DNA of 34,575 nucleotides from a bacterium (GTDB taxonomy: Bacteria; Acidobacteriota; Thermoanaerobaculia; Multivoradales; J023), in NCBI GenBank assembly GCA_024226315.1, contig JAAELT010000007.1, positions 1 to 34,575 on the forward strand, given 5' to 3'. This document shows, in pieces, positions 10,585-17,712 of this stretch. Both the position numbers and the translations under genes were made by a program. The notes under the pieces were generated by a model. It did not search any database, was not told where the DNA came from, and saw only the letters and a program-made list of their open reading frames with translations. How positions within the stretch are numbered: position 1 is the first letter of the stretch; every line of letters begins with the position of its first letter.

Positions 10585-12537
10585 ATGAGCTCCGTCTCCC
10601 CGCGCCACCGCGCCTTCGTGATGTCCGCTCTTCTGCTGGCGACGGTGCTCGCGTCACTCGACTCGAGCTTCGTGCCGATCGCCTTCCCCGACCTGATCGA
10701 CGATCTCGACACCGCCACCGGCGTGGTGGTGTGGGTGGCCCTCGGCTACCTGATCGCGGCCACCGGCCCGATGTTGTTCATGGCGCGCCTGGGCGACGCC
10801 TACGGCTACACCTGGCTGTTCCGCGCCGGCACGGCACTCTACGCGCTGGCGATGATCGCCTGCGCCTTTGCGCCGGACATCCGTACGCTGATCTGCATCC
10901 GTCTGGTACAGGGTTTGGGGATGGCCACGTTCCTGCCCGCGACGTTCGCCATCGCAACCCGCGTCTACCCGTCCGAGGAGCGCGGCAAAGCACTCGGTAT
11001 CCTGGCCTCGGGCAACGCCTTCGGGTTCATCCTCGGGCCGGTCTTCGCCGGTTGGCTGCTCGATTCCTACGATTGGCGGGCGCTGTTCTGGAGCCGCATC
11101 CCGCTGGCCGCCCTGGCCATCCTGCTGGCCTTCGTCGCCGTCCCTAGATCCAGGGTCGACCCGGCCGGCCGCCGGGAGGCGCACTACGATCTGCGCGGCG
11201 CCGCCCTGCTCACCGCCAGCTTCTTCGGTCTGCTCTTCGGCCTCAACCGCCTGCCGGTCGAGGACAATCACCTCGATCCGCTGGTGTGGGCGGTATTCGT
11301 CGCCGGCTTCGTGCTGCTCTATCTGTTCGTACGCCACGAAGCACGGTGCGAGGGGCCACTGATCGACGTCGAGTTGTTCGCCGGCAACCCGATGTTCAGC
11401 AAGGCGTCGCTGGCCTTCGCGGTGATGTTCATGAGCTTCCCGGTGTACCTGTTCCTGCTGCCGCTGCTGCTGATCGCCGGCCTCGAGCTACCCGCCTGGG
11501 ACGCCGGGCTGCTGCTGGGCGTGGTGGCGGTGCTGACGTTTCTCACCAGCCCATTCGCCGGGCGGCTGGCCGACCGCTTCGGCGCGCCGGCCCTATGCAC
11601 TACCGGGGCGCTGCTGGTGATGCTCGGGTACCTTGCGATGCTGCTGGTCGGCACGACCAGCGGCGCGGCCGTGATCCTGATCTCGATGGTGCCGATCGGC
11701 ATCGGCACCGGCCTCTTCTTCTCGCCCAACAACAGCCAGATCATGTCGAGCGTGCCGCCTGAGAAGGCGGGCATGGCGTCGGGCATGATCGGCACTTTGC
11801 GGCAGGCCGGCTACGCCGTGGGGTTCGCGGTCATGGCGAGCCTTTTCACATTCATTCAGGACCGCTTCGAGACCTCGTGGACCCGCCAGGCGCTCGGCAA
11901 CCTGGAGGCCGGCGCCGCCCGCGAGCTCGGCGAGGTGTTCGAGGGCGGCGGCGTGTGGTCGCCGGAGATGCTGGTCTACATCTTCCACGTCGGCGCGATC
12001 CTGGCCGCGGCGCTCTTGATCGTGACCGTCGCGACTTCCTGGCCGCGGCTCGAGCTGGCCGGCAAACGCCGGTTGCTGCCGATCGGCGCGACCATCGTCG
12101 CGGCGGTCCTGGGCGTCGGCCTCTACGCCGGCGGCTCGGCTCTCGAGATCGCCGCGCCGACCGTCGCCGAGGCCGGCGAGATTCCCGAGATCGCCCCTTT
12201 TGGCATGGTCAGCCGCGGCGCCCGCGGCGTCGAGGGGGCCGAAGGGCTGACGCTGCTGACCGGCGGCGAGGTGTTCAACTACTTCTGCGCCGACTGCCAC
12301 GGCCTCGACGGGCGCGGTATCCCCGGCCGCGGCCTCGACCTGACGCGCAGCGCCTTCGCGAGCCGTCTCGGCGACGAGGAGCTCGCGGAGTTCGTTCGGC
12401 AGGGCCGCGCGCTTGACGATCCCGCCAACCAGAGCGGCCAGGCCATGCTCGGCATGAAGAGCTTCGCCGCGTTCGAAGAAGAGCACTACGGCCTGGTGGT
12501 CGACTACCTCCGCCAGCTTCAACGTTCCGGACTCTGA
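10585..12537 (+). CDS. MFS transporter (DHA2-like) fused to C-terminal cytochrome c
   Basis: One uninterrupted 650-residue frame encodes two unlike parts. Residues 1-490 look like a 14-helix MFS drug:H+ antiporter-2 protein: helices at about 11-34, 47-69, 78-96, 103-126, 138-159, 166-186, 203-223, 230-249, 273-299, 307-326, 335-355, 359-378, 407-424 and 463-486, with MARLGDAYGYTW in the motif A position and a central AGRLADRFG. A 15th helix (about 499-522) follows and would carry the C-terminus to the periplasm. Residues about 545-650 form a monoheme cytochrome c with CADCH (C568, C571, H572) and a probable distal ligand M624 in GMKSF. It begins 1 base after the beta-subunit stop, so it is co-translated with the molybdoenzyme. 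It may pair redox with transport; this is inference. No known family with this arrangement comes to mind. Confidence 0.88.
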   Translation: MSSVSPRHRAFVMSALLLATVLASLDSSFVPIAFPDLIDDLDTATGVVVWVALGYLIAATGPMLFMARLGDAYGYTWLFRAGTALYALAMIACAFAPDIRTLICIRLVQGLGMATFLPATFAIATRVYPSEERGKALGILASGNAFGFILGPVFAGWLLDSYDWRALFWSRIPLAALAILLAFVAVPRSRVDPAGRREAHYDLRGAALLTASFFGLLFGLNRLPVEDNHLDPLVWAVFVAGFVLLYLFVRHEARCEGPLIDVELFAGNPMFSKASLAFAVMFMSFPVYLFLLPLLLIAGLELPAWDAGLLLGVVAVLTFLTSPFAGRLADRFGAPALCTTGALLVMLGYLAMLLVGTTSGAAVILISMVPIGIGTGLFFSPNNSQIMSSVPPEKAGMASGMIGTLRQAGYAVGFAVMASLFTFIQDRFETSWTRQALGNLEAGAARELGEVFEGGGVWSPEMLVYIFHVGAILAAALLIVTVATSWPRLELAGKRRLLPIGATIVAAVLGVGLYAGGSALEIAAPTVAEAGEIPEIAPFGMVSRGARGVEGAEGLTLLTGGEVFNYFCADCHGLDGRGIPGRGLDLTRSAFASRLGDEELAEFVRQGRALDDPANQSGQAMLGMKSFAAFEEEHYGLVVDYLRQLQRSGL

Positions 12538-12802
12538 CTCGAGCCGATTTCGGGACCGTCGAAGGTCGAGATCGCACCCGATGGCATGGTCCGGGCCATC
12601 GTTTGTACGGGCGCCCGAGCGGGCGTGACTGGAGTTCGTGGAGCTGCCTTTGGGCCGCAGGGTCCAATGCCCGTGGGCATCGAGGTGATACCCAGGTGAT
12701 CGAACAGATGCCGCTGGGCTATCAAGCTCATTCCCGCGGAGTCAGGGACCCGTCGCGGAGCCGCGGCGGCAAATGAACTAGGACCAGGAGGGAGGGGCGT
12801 TC

Positions 12803-12831
12803 TTGACGCCCCCGGTGCCTGGAATTACAAT
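12803..12831 (+). promoter_or_regulatory. Sigma70-type promoter of the catabolic operon
   Basis: TTGACG at 12803-12808 (5 of 6 to consensus) and TACAAT at 12826-12831 (5 of 6) are separated by exactly 17 bases. The expected transcription start is near 12838, about 32 bases before the CoA-transferase ATG at 12870. The AT-rich patch around it stands out in a very GC-rich window. A dyad (12829-12850) overlaps the -10 and the start point, where a repressor would act. An AGGA at 12856-12859 serves as ribosome site. Confidence 0.65.
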
Positions 12832-12850
12832 GTCATAACTTTAGTACAAT
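12829..12850 (+). promoter_or_regulatory. Operator-like 22-bp dyad, site 1
   Basis: The element starts AATGTCATA and ends ACAAT; 7 of its 11 symmetric base pairs are complementary (outer TGT and ACA arms, and an inner TAA/TTA). It matches a 22-bp element at 25775-25796 (read on the minus strand) at 17 of 22 positions, including the whole 9-base left block and the 5-base right block. It sits over the -10 and start site of the promoter, consistent with repression. The regulator is unknown; no TetR, GntR, IclR or MarR gene lies in the window. Confidence 0.5.
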
Positions 12851-12869
12851 CTCTCCAGGATCAACCTTG

Positions 12870-14099
12870 ATGGATAGCCAGTCCCCGCAAGACCCGCCCG
12901 CCCGGAGCTCGCCACGAGGTCCGCTCGCCGGCCTGCGGGTGCTCGACGCCGCGACGCTCTTCGCCGGCCCGCTGGCCGCGACCCAGCTGGGCGACTTCGG
13001 CGCCGAGGTGATCAAGATCGAGCACCCCAAGGGCGATCCGGTGCGCTACCACGGCCACCGCAAGGACGACGTGCCGCTGTGGTGGAAGATGGTCGGCCGC
13101 AACAAGCGGGCCGTGACGCTGAACCTCAGCACCGCCAGGGGCCAGGAGATGATGCGCGAGCTGGCGGCCAAGGCGGACGTGCTGATCGAGGGCTTCCGGC
13201 CCGGTACCCTCGAGCGCTGGAACCTGTCGCCCGAGTCGCTGCACGAGATCAACCCCCGGCTGGTGATCGCCCGGGTGACCGGCTTCGGCCAGTTCGGCCC
13301 CTACAGCAAGCGGCCCGGCTTCGGCACCCTGGCCGAGGCGATGAGCGGATTCGCGGCGATCACCGGCGAGCCCGACGGGCCGCCGACCCTGCCGCCGTTC
13401 GGCCTGGCCGACGGCATCGCCGCTCTGGCCACCACCAACGCCATCATGTTCGCCCTGCAGGCGCGCGAGCGCACCGGTCACGGCCAGGTCGTCGACCTGG
13501 CGATCATCGAGCCGATCCTCACCATCCTCGGGCCGCAGCCGCTCTGGTACGACCAGCTGGGCACGAAGCAGCAGCGCCGCGGCAACCGCTCGGTCAACAA
13601 CGCGCCGCGCAACACCTACCGCACGCGCGACGGCCGCTGGGTGGCGATTTCCACCTCCGCCCAGTCGATCGCCGAGCGGGTGATGCGCCTGGTCGGGCAC
13701 CCGGAAGTGATCGAGGAGCCCTGGTTCGCCTCGGGCGCCGAGCGCGCCAAACACGCCGAGGAGCTCGACGCAAAGGTCGGCGGCTGGATCGCCGACCGCG
13801 ACTTCGAAGAGGTGGCCGCCGCCTTCGAGCAGGCGCAGGCCGCGGTAGCGCCGATCTACGACATCGAGGACGTCTTCCGCGATCCCCAGTTCGAGGCCCT
13901 CGGCACTCTCGCCTCCGTCGAAGACGAGGAGCTCGGGACGATCCGGATGCAGAACGTGATGTTCCGCCTGAGCGAGGACCCGGGAGAGATCCGCTGGGCG
14001 GGCCGGCGCCTGGGGCAGGACAACGGGGCGGTCTACTCGGAGCTGCTGGGGATCTCGTGCGAGGAGCTGAGACAGCTCGCTGATGAGGGGGTGGTGTGA
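12870..14099 (+). CDS. Class III (CaiB/BaiF-type) acyl-CoA transferase
   Basis: This 409-residue cytoplasmic enzyme moves CoA between carboxylic acids through an aspartyl-CoA anhydride/thioester cycle. Family landmarks: GLRVLDAATLFAGPLAATQL at residues 21-40, LGDFGAEVIKIEHPKGDP, NKRAVTLNLSTARGQ, DVLIEGFRPGTLERW, VTGFGQFGPYSKRPGFGTLA and PPFGLADGIAAL, where D181 is the likely catalytic aspartate. The interlocked-dimer family is usually 390-430 residues. The ATG at 12870 follows an AGGA; a TTG one codon earlier is possible. It is the first gene of the operon and overlaps the lyase start by GTGA. The pairing with a CitE-type lyase suggests that it activates a dicarboxylic or hydroxy-acid before C-C cleavage. 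The acid and CoA donor are unknown. Confidence 0.9.
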   Translation: MDSQSPQDPPARSSPRGPLAGLRVLDAATLFAGPLAATQLGDFGAEVIKIEHPKGDPVRYHGHRKDDVPLWWKMVGRNKRAVTLNLSTARGQEMMRELAAKADVLIEGFRPGTLERWNLSPESLHEINPRLVIARVTGFGQFGPYSKRPGFGTLAEAMSGFAAITGEPDGPPTLPPFGLADGIAALATTNAIMFALQARERTGHGQVVDLAIIEPILTILGPQPLWYDQLGTKQQRRGNRSVNNAPRNTYRTRDGRWVAISTSAQSIAERVMRLVGHPEVIEEPWFASGAERAKHAEELDAKVGGWIADRDFEEVAAAFEQAQAAVAPIYDIEDVFRDPQFEALGTLASVEDEELGTIRMQNVMFRLSEDPGEIRWAGRRLGQDNGAVYSELLGISCEELRQLADEGVV

Positions 14100-14992
14100 C
14101 TCACGATCTGCCGGCCGTGGACCGTCTCCTGCGCTCCTACTTGTTCGCCCCGGGCGACAACGAACGCCTGCTCGGCAAGGTGTTCGCAGCGGGCGCCGAC
14201 GCGGTGGTGCTCGATCTGGAGGATGCGGTCGCGCCGAACCGCAAGGACGCCGCGCGCCAGCTCGTGCGACGAGCCCTGGAGGAACGGACCTCGACCGATC
14301 CTCCCACGTGGATCCGGATCAACGACCTGCGCAGCGCCGAGTGGCGGTCCGACCTCGAGGTCGTGTGCTGCGATCCACTGCCGGGTCTGGCCGGCCTGCG
14401 GGTGCCCAAGGTGGAGTCGTTGCGCGACCTCCAGCGGCTCGACGAGGCGCTGCGGCCGGTGGAGAAGCAGGCCGGGCTGGAGCCGGAGAGCCTACGCATC
14501 ACCTGCACCATCGAAAGCGCCGCGGGCCTGCTCGCGGCGCGGCAGCTGGCGGAGCACCCGCGGGTGAGCCACCTCGCCTTCGGCGAGGCCGACTTCGTCG
14601 CCGACGTCGGCGCCGAGCTCGATACCGAGGCGACCGCCACGCTGTTCGCCCGCTCCTCGCTGGTGGTGACGGCGCGCGCCGCCGGCATCGCGCCGCCGAT
14701 CGCGCCGGCCTACCCCCGGCTCGACGACACGGAAGGTCTGCGCCGCAGCACACGACAAGCACGGCTCCTCGGCTTCTTCGGCCGCTCGTGTATCCACCCG
14801 AAGCAACTGCCTGCGGTACACGAGGAGTTCACACCCGGCGCCGAGCAGGTCGCCGAGGCACGCCGAATCGTCGAAGCGCTGGAGCGAGCCGGCGGCGCCG
14901 TGGCGGTGGCCGAGGACGGCACTTTCGTCGACGCGGCGGTGGCTCGCCGGGCCCGTGCGGTGCTCGAGCTGGCCGCGGAGGCCGAGGCATGA
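14096..14992 (+). CDS. CitE/HpcH-type acyl-CoA lyase
   Basis: This 298-residue TIM-barrel enzyme belongs to the CitE-like branch of the HpcH/HpaI family: RSYLFAPGDNERLLGKVFAA, VVLDLEDAVAPNRKDAAR, RVPKVESL, CTIESAAGLL (Glu metal ligand), FGEADFVADVG (Asp metal ligand) and GFFGRSCIHPKQL at the C-terminal part. Such enzymes cleave or form malyl-, citramalyl- or related 3-hydroxy-acyl-CoA using Mg2+. The start is GTG at 14096, overlapping the CoA-transferase stop (GTGA); the stop in turn overlaps the next ATG (ATGA), so the genes are translationally coupled. With the CoA-transferase it forms the kind of pair known from itaconate/citramalate routes, where acetyl-CoA plus a 2-oxo acid are made. The actual substrate is not deducible. 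Confidence 0.88.
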   Translation: MTHDLPAVDRLLRSYLFAPGDNERLLGKVFAAGADAVVLDLEDAVAPNRKDAARQLVRRALEERTSTDPPTWIRINDLRSAEWRSDLEVVCCDPLPGLAGLRVPKVESLRDLQRLDEALRPVEKQAGLEPESLRITCTIESAAGLLAARQLAEHPRVSHLAFGEADFVADVGAELDTEATATLFARSSLVVTARAAGIAPPIAPAYPRLDDTEGLRRSTRQARLLGFFGRSCIHPKQLPAVHEEFTPGAEQVAEARRIVEALERAGGAVAVAEDGTFVDAAVARRARAVLELAAEAEA

Positions 14993-15810
14993 GCGCGGCC
15001 CTGTGGCAGCTGGCGGAGGACTGCCGTGTCTACGACCTGGCGCAGCCGCTCGAGCACGGCATGCCGGTGTCGCCCAACCACCCCGGCTTCAAGCTTGCGT
15101 TGATGCGTCGCCACGGCGACATGGAGCGCGCCGACGGCAGCTCCGCCGCCAACGAGATGATGCTCCTGGGCGGCCACACCGGTACCCACATCGACGCCCT
15201 GTGTCACGTATCTCTCGACGGCCGGCTGCACGGCGGCGCCGACGCCTCGCAGGCCCAGACCGGTGGCCGCTTCCGCAGCCACGGGGTGGAGGAGATCCCG
15301 CTGACCTTCTGCCGCGGCGTGATGCTCGACATTCCGGCGCTCTCGGGCGTCGAGGTGCTCGAGCCCGGCGCGCCGATCTCGGCGGCCGACCTTGAGGCCG
15401 CCGAGGAACGGCAGGGCGTCGAGGTAAGGGAAGGCGACGCGGTGCTGATCCGGTCGGGCTGGCCGGTCCACTGGAGCGACTCCGAGCTGTTTCGCGGTGT
15501 CCGCGGGGGCGCCCCCGGGCCCGACGAGTCCGCCGCCCGCTGGCTCGCCGAGCGCCGCGTCCGCCTCACCGGTGCCGAGACAATCGCCTACGAGCAGATC
15601 CCGGAGGGGCGCGGCCACGCGCTCCTGCCGGTGCACGTGATCCTGCTGGTCGAGAGCGGCATCCACATCATCGAGGTGATGGATCTGAGCGAGCTCGCTC
15701 GCGACCGTGTCTCCGAGTTCCTGTTCGTGCTCACGCCGCTCAAGGTGGTGGGCGCCACGGGAGTGCCGGTGCGGCCGGTGGCGCTGGTGCCCAGGGAGGA
15801 GGCTGCGTGA
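14989..15810 (+). CDS. Cyclase-family metal hydrolase (kynurenine formamidase/isatin hydrolase-like)
   Basis: This 273-residue protein of the PF04199 family has YDLAQPLEHGMPVSPNHPGF at the N-terminus, the metal motif GGHTGTHIDALCH (HxGTHxD with a further His), RGVMLDIPAL, GDAVLIRSGWPVHW and a late His-rich HALLPVHVILLVESGIHIIE. Known members hydrolyse N-formylkynurenine or isatin with Mn2+ or Zn2+ ions; many others are uncharacterised and act on amides, lactones or cyclic imides. The start ATG at 14989 overlaps the lyase stop by 4 bases; a longer frame upstream is a shadow of the lyase gene. The stop overlaps the next GTG. In this operon it may open a ring or hydrolyse an amide or lactone before CoA activation (inference). 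Confidence 0.87.
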   Translation: MSAALWQLAEDCRVYDLAQPLEHGMPVSPNHPGFKLALMRRHGDMERADGSSAANEMMLLGGHTGTHIDALCHVSLDGRLHGGADASQAQTGGRFRSHGVEEIPLTFCRGVMLDIPALSGVEVLEPGAPISAADLEAAEERQGVEVREGDAVLIRSGWPVHWSDSELFRGVRGGAPGPDESAARWLAERRVRLTGAETIAYEQIPEGRGHALLPVHVILLVESGIHIIEVMDLSELARDRVSEFLFVLTPLKVVGATGVPVRPVALVPREEAA

Positions 15811-17285
15811 CCTTGCTGCAGAGGCTGGCCGCCTTCGCCGCCGGCGCGCGCTACGAGGACCTGCCGGCGGAGGTGTCGACCAGCATCCGGCAGAGGATCC
15901 TCGACATCGCCGGCCTCAATCTGGCGGCGCGGCCGCTGTCGACCAGCGACATGGCGATCGCCGTCGCCCGGCAGTGGGGGAGCCCAGGTCCCCCCGGAGG
16001 GGGGCAAACGCAACAAGGTCCCGAAGGGGGGCAAACGCAACAAGGCGCCCAGCTGATCGCCTACGAGGGGCGCCTACCCGCCGCTGCCGCCGGCTTCGTC
16101 AACGGCACCCTCGCCCACTCGCTCGACTTCGACGACACCCACCTGCCGTCTGTGCTCCACCCCAGCGCCTCGGTGGTGCCCGCCGCCCTGGCAGCGGGCG
16201 AGGCGGTGGGCGCGTCGCGGCACGAGGTGCTGGTCGCCGCCGCCACCGGCTACGAGATCTGCATCCGCACCGGCATGGCGGCCTACGATCGCGAGCTCGG
16301 CAACTCGGTGTTTTTCGAGCGCGGCTGGCACGCCACCTCGATCTGCGGAACGCTGGCCGCCGCCGCTGTCGGCGCTCGCCTCTACGGCCTGGGGGCCGAC
16401 GGCATCGGTCACGCCATGGGCATCGCGGCGTCGATGGGCTCGGGCATCATCGGGGGCACCCGCGCCGGCGCCTCGGTCAAGCGGCTGCACTGTGGCTGGG
16501 CGGTGCACGCCGGCCTGGTGGCCGCCCAGTGCGCTCGCGAGGGCATCACCGGTCCGCCGACGGCCTTCGAGGGACGTTTCGGTTTCTACCAGGCCTACTG
16601 CGGCGGTACCCTGTTCGAGGACGAGATCACCCGCGGCCTGGGCACCGAGTGGTGCATTCCAGGCGTGTTCTACAAGCCCTACCCGGCCAACCACTTCACC
16701 CACGCCGGCATTGATGCAGCGATGAAGATCCGTCGGTGCGTGGCGGTGGAGGACATCGAGGCGATCGAGCTGCGCGTCTCCTCGCCCACTCTGCGCACCA
16801 TCGCCCAGCCGCGGGAGCAGAAGATCCGTCCGCAGTCCGGCTATCACGGCCAGTTCAGCGGCCCGTTCACCATCGCCGTCGCGCTCCTGGGTGGGGGCGG
16901 CGGCCTCGGTGTCTGGCTCGACGACTTCAACGACGCCAACGCCCGCGATCCGCGCTATCTCGATCTGGCGGCCAAGGTCGAGGTGACCTCCGACCCCGAG
17001 TGCGACGCCATCTTCCCCCATCAGTTCCCCGCCATCCTGAGAGTTCGAACCCGGGGCGGTGAGGAGCACGAGGAAAGGGTGATGGCCAACCGCGGCGGCC
17101 CGCAGAATCCGCTTTCCGAGGAAGAGATCAAGATCAAATTTCGCGCCAACGCCTCGCGCACCCTCGGGTCCGCCGACGCCGAGCGTCTCGCCAACGCCAT
17201 CCTCGATGCCGACGACAAACCCGTCGCCGAGCTCCTACGCCCCGCGCAGGAGGCCCTGGCCGCGGACAGAAAAGTAGAGGTCTAA
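15807..17285 (+). CDS. MmgE/PrpD-family protein (dehydratase/decarboxylase fold)
   Basis: This 492-residue protein belongs to the family that includes 2-methylcitrate dehydratase, cis-aconitate decarboxylase and iminodisuccinate epimerase. Landmarks: LDIAGLNLAARP, PAAAAGFVNGTLAHSLDFDD (with the conserved DFDDTH), GYEICIRTGMAA, RGWHATSICGTLAAAAVGAR, GIAASMGSGIIGG, KRLHCGWAVHAGLVAA, YKPYPANHFTHAGIDA and a C-terminal RANRGGPQNPLS-like segment. Residues 61-79 are an unusual two-copy GP(P)xGGQTQQ insert in a loop between helices of the first domain (see the repeat entry). The GTG start overlaps the cyclase-family stop. Partner genes suggest dehydration, isomerisation or decarboxylation of a branched polycarboxylate or its analogue. 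The specific reaction is unknown. Confidence 0.88.
   Translation: MTLLQRLAAFAAGARYEDLPAEVSTSIRQRILDIAGLNLAARPLSTSDMAIAVARQWGSPGPPGGGQTQQGPEGGQTQQGAQLIAYEGRLPAAAAGFVNGTLAHSLDFDDTHLPSVLHPSASVVPAALAAGEAVGASRHEVLVAAATGYEICIRTGMAAYDRELGNSVFFERGWHATSICGTLAAAAVGARLYGLGADGIGHAMGIAASMGSGIIGGTRAGASVKRLHCGWAVHAGLVAAQCAREGITGPPTAFEGRFGFYQAYCGGTLFEDEITRGLGTEWCIPGVFYKPYPANHFTHAGIDAAMKIRRCVAVEDIEAIELRVSSPTLRTIAQPREQKIRPQSGYHGQFSGPFTIAVALLGGGGGLGVWLDDFNDANARDPRYLDLAAKVEVTSDPECDAIFPHQFPAILRVRTRGGEEHEERVMANRGGPQNPLSEEEIKIKFRANASRTLGSADAERLANAILDADDKPVAELLRPAQEALAADRKVEV
15987..16043 (+). repeat. In-frame tandem repeat (30 + 27 nt) within the MmgE/PrpD gene
   Basis: Unit 1 (15987-16016) and unit 2 (16017-16043) both start GGTCCC and share an identical 18-base end, GGGGGGCAAACGCAACAA. 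Unit 1 has three extra bases, so the frame is kept. They encode GPPGGGQTQQ and GPEGGQTQQ. Each unit can fold: CCCCCC-GGA-GGGGGG in unit 1 and CCC-GAA-GGG in unit 2. The peptide is Gly/Gln-rich, unlike the flanking helices, and looks inserted. Confidence 0.8.
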
Positions 17286-17287
17286 CC

Positions 17288-17701
17288 ATGTCCAAGAGAC
17301 CCAACATCGTGACCGATCACGAAAAGGCCATCGAAGCCGAGATCCAGGACGCGCGCGCCGCGCGCGACCGCGAGATGCGCGTGGGGATGGACGAGATCGA
17401 GATCGACGCCACCGAGGCCGAGCCCTTCATCCGCAGCTACAGCCGCGGCCCGGCGAAGCACGAGGTGCCGGCCGAAGTCCAGGCCTGGATCGAACAAGAA
17501 GACCGCGACCAGGTGCAGCACTACCGGCGGATCTACAAGGAGATCGCCGAGCTGGCACCGCTGCGCGACGTCTGGGTGGAAGAGTTCTTCGAGCGCATCA
17601 CGGGCCCTCGCGGCTACTCGGTTCATGCCGGCACCCGCCGAACCATCCCCGAAGGCCAGATCCCGGCCCGCCCGGCCCGCCCCTGGCGGTTGGTCTGGTA
17701 G
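17288..17701 (+). CDS. Uncharacterised 137-residue protein in the catabolic operon
   Basis: I do not recognise this protein. It is acidic and helical in its first two thirds (repeated Glu/Asp/Arg, for example EKAIEAEIQDARAARDREMR), with EPFIRSYSRGPAKHEVPAEV in the middle, then VQAWIEQEDRDQVQHYRRIYKEI and a C-terminal basic, proline-rich tail (PARPARPWRLVW). It has no signal peptide, no cysteine and no obvious metal motif, so it is likely cytoplasmic and may be a small partner subunit. The start ATG at 17288 lies 2 bases after the MmgE/PrpD stop, and the bicupin gene begins 11 bases after its stop, so it is clearly an operon member. Codon use and GC match the neighbours, which supports a real gene. 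Confidence 0.75.
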   Translation: MSKRPNIVTDHEKAIEAEIQDARAARDREMRVGMDEIEIDATEAEPFIRSYSRGPAKHEVPAEVQAWIEQEDRDQVQHYRRIYKEIAELAPLRDVWVEEFFERITGPRGYSVHAGTRRTIPEGQIPARPARPWRLVW

Positions 17702-17712
17702 AGGAGCGAGCC

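Larger units (their letters stand above)
12538..12869. other. 332-base intergenic region with no recognisable gene
   Basis: The left 260 bases hold no convincing gene. Short frames exist on both strands, but none resembles a known family and none has a good ribosome site. Small dyads are visible: ATGCCC-GT-GGGCAT at 12667-12680, CGCGG-AG-CCGCG at 12754-12765, and a 7-bp stem at 12794-12812 (GGGGCGT, loop TCTTG, ACGCCCC). The last overlaps the promoter -35 element. No T-run follows any of them, so none is a standard terminator for the MFS-cytochrome gene. The right end carries the promoter and operator-like dyad listed separately. The left part could be a decayed gene or mobile element remnant, but nothing in it proves that. 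Confidence 0.5.

Noticed and set aside
12519..12731. A 70-codon minus-strand frame across the intergenic gap
   Set aside because: No ribosome site and no recognisable family, and it overlaps the end of the MFS-cytochrome gene; likely chance.
12794..12812. Hairpin GGGGCGT/ACGCCCC as a terminator for the MFS-cytochrome gene
   Set aside because: It lies more than 250 bases after the stop, has no T-run and overlaps the -35 of the next promoter, so a terminator role is unlikely.
14083..14988. Long in-frame upstream extension of the cyclase-family gene
   Set aside because: The translation is Arg/Gly-rich shadow sequence of the lyase gene; the family begins at the ATG at 14989 with a 4-base overlap.
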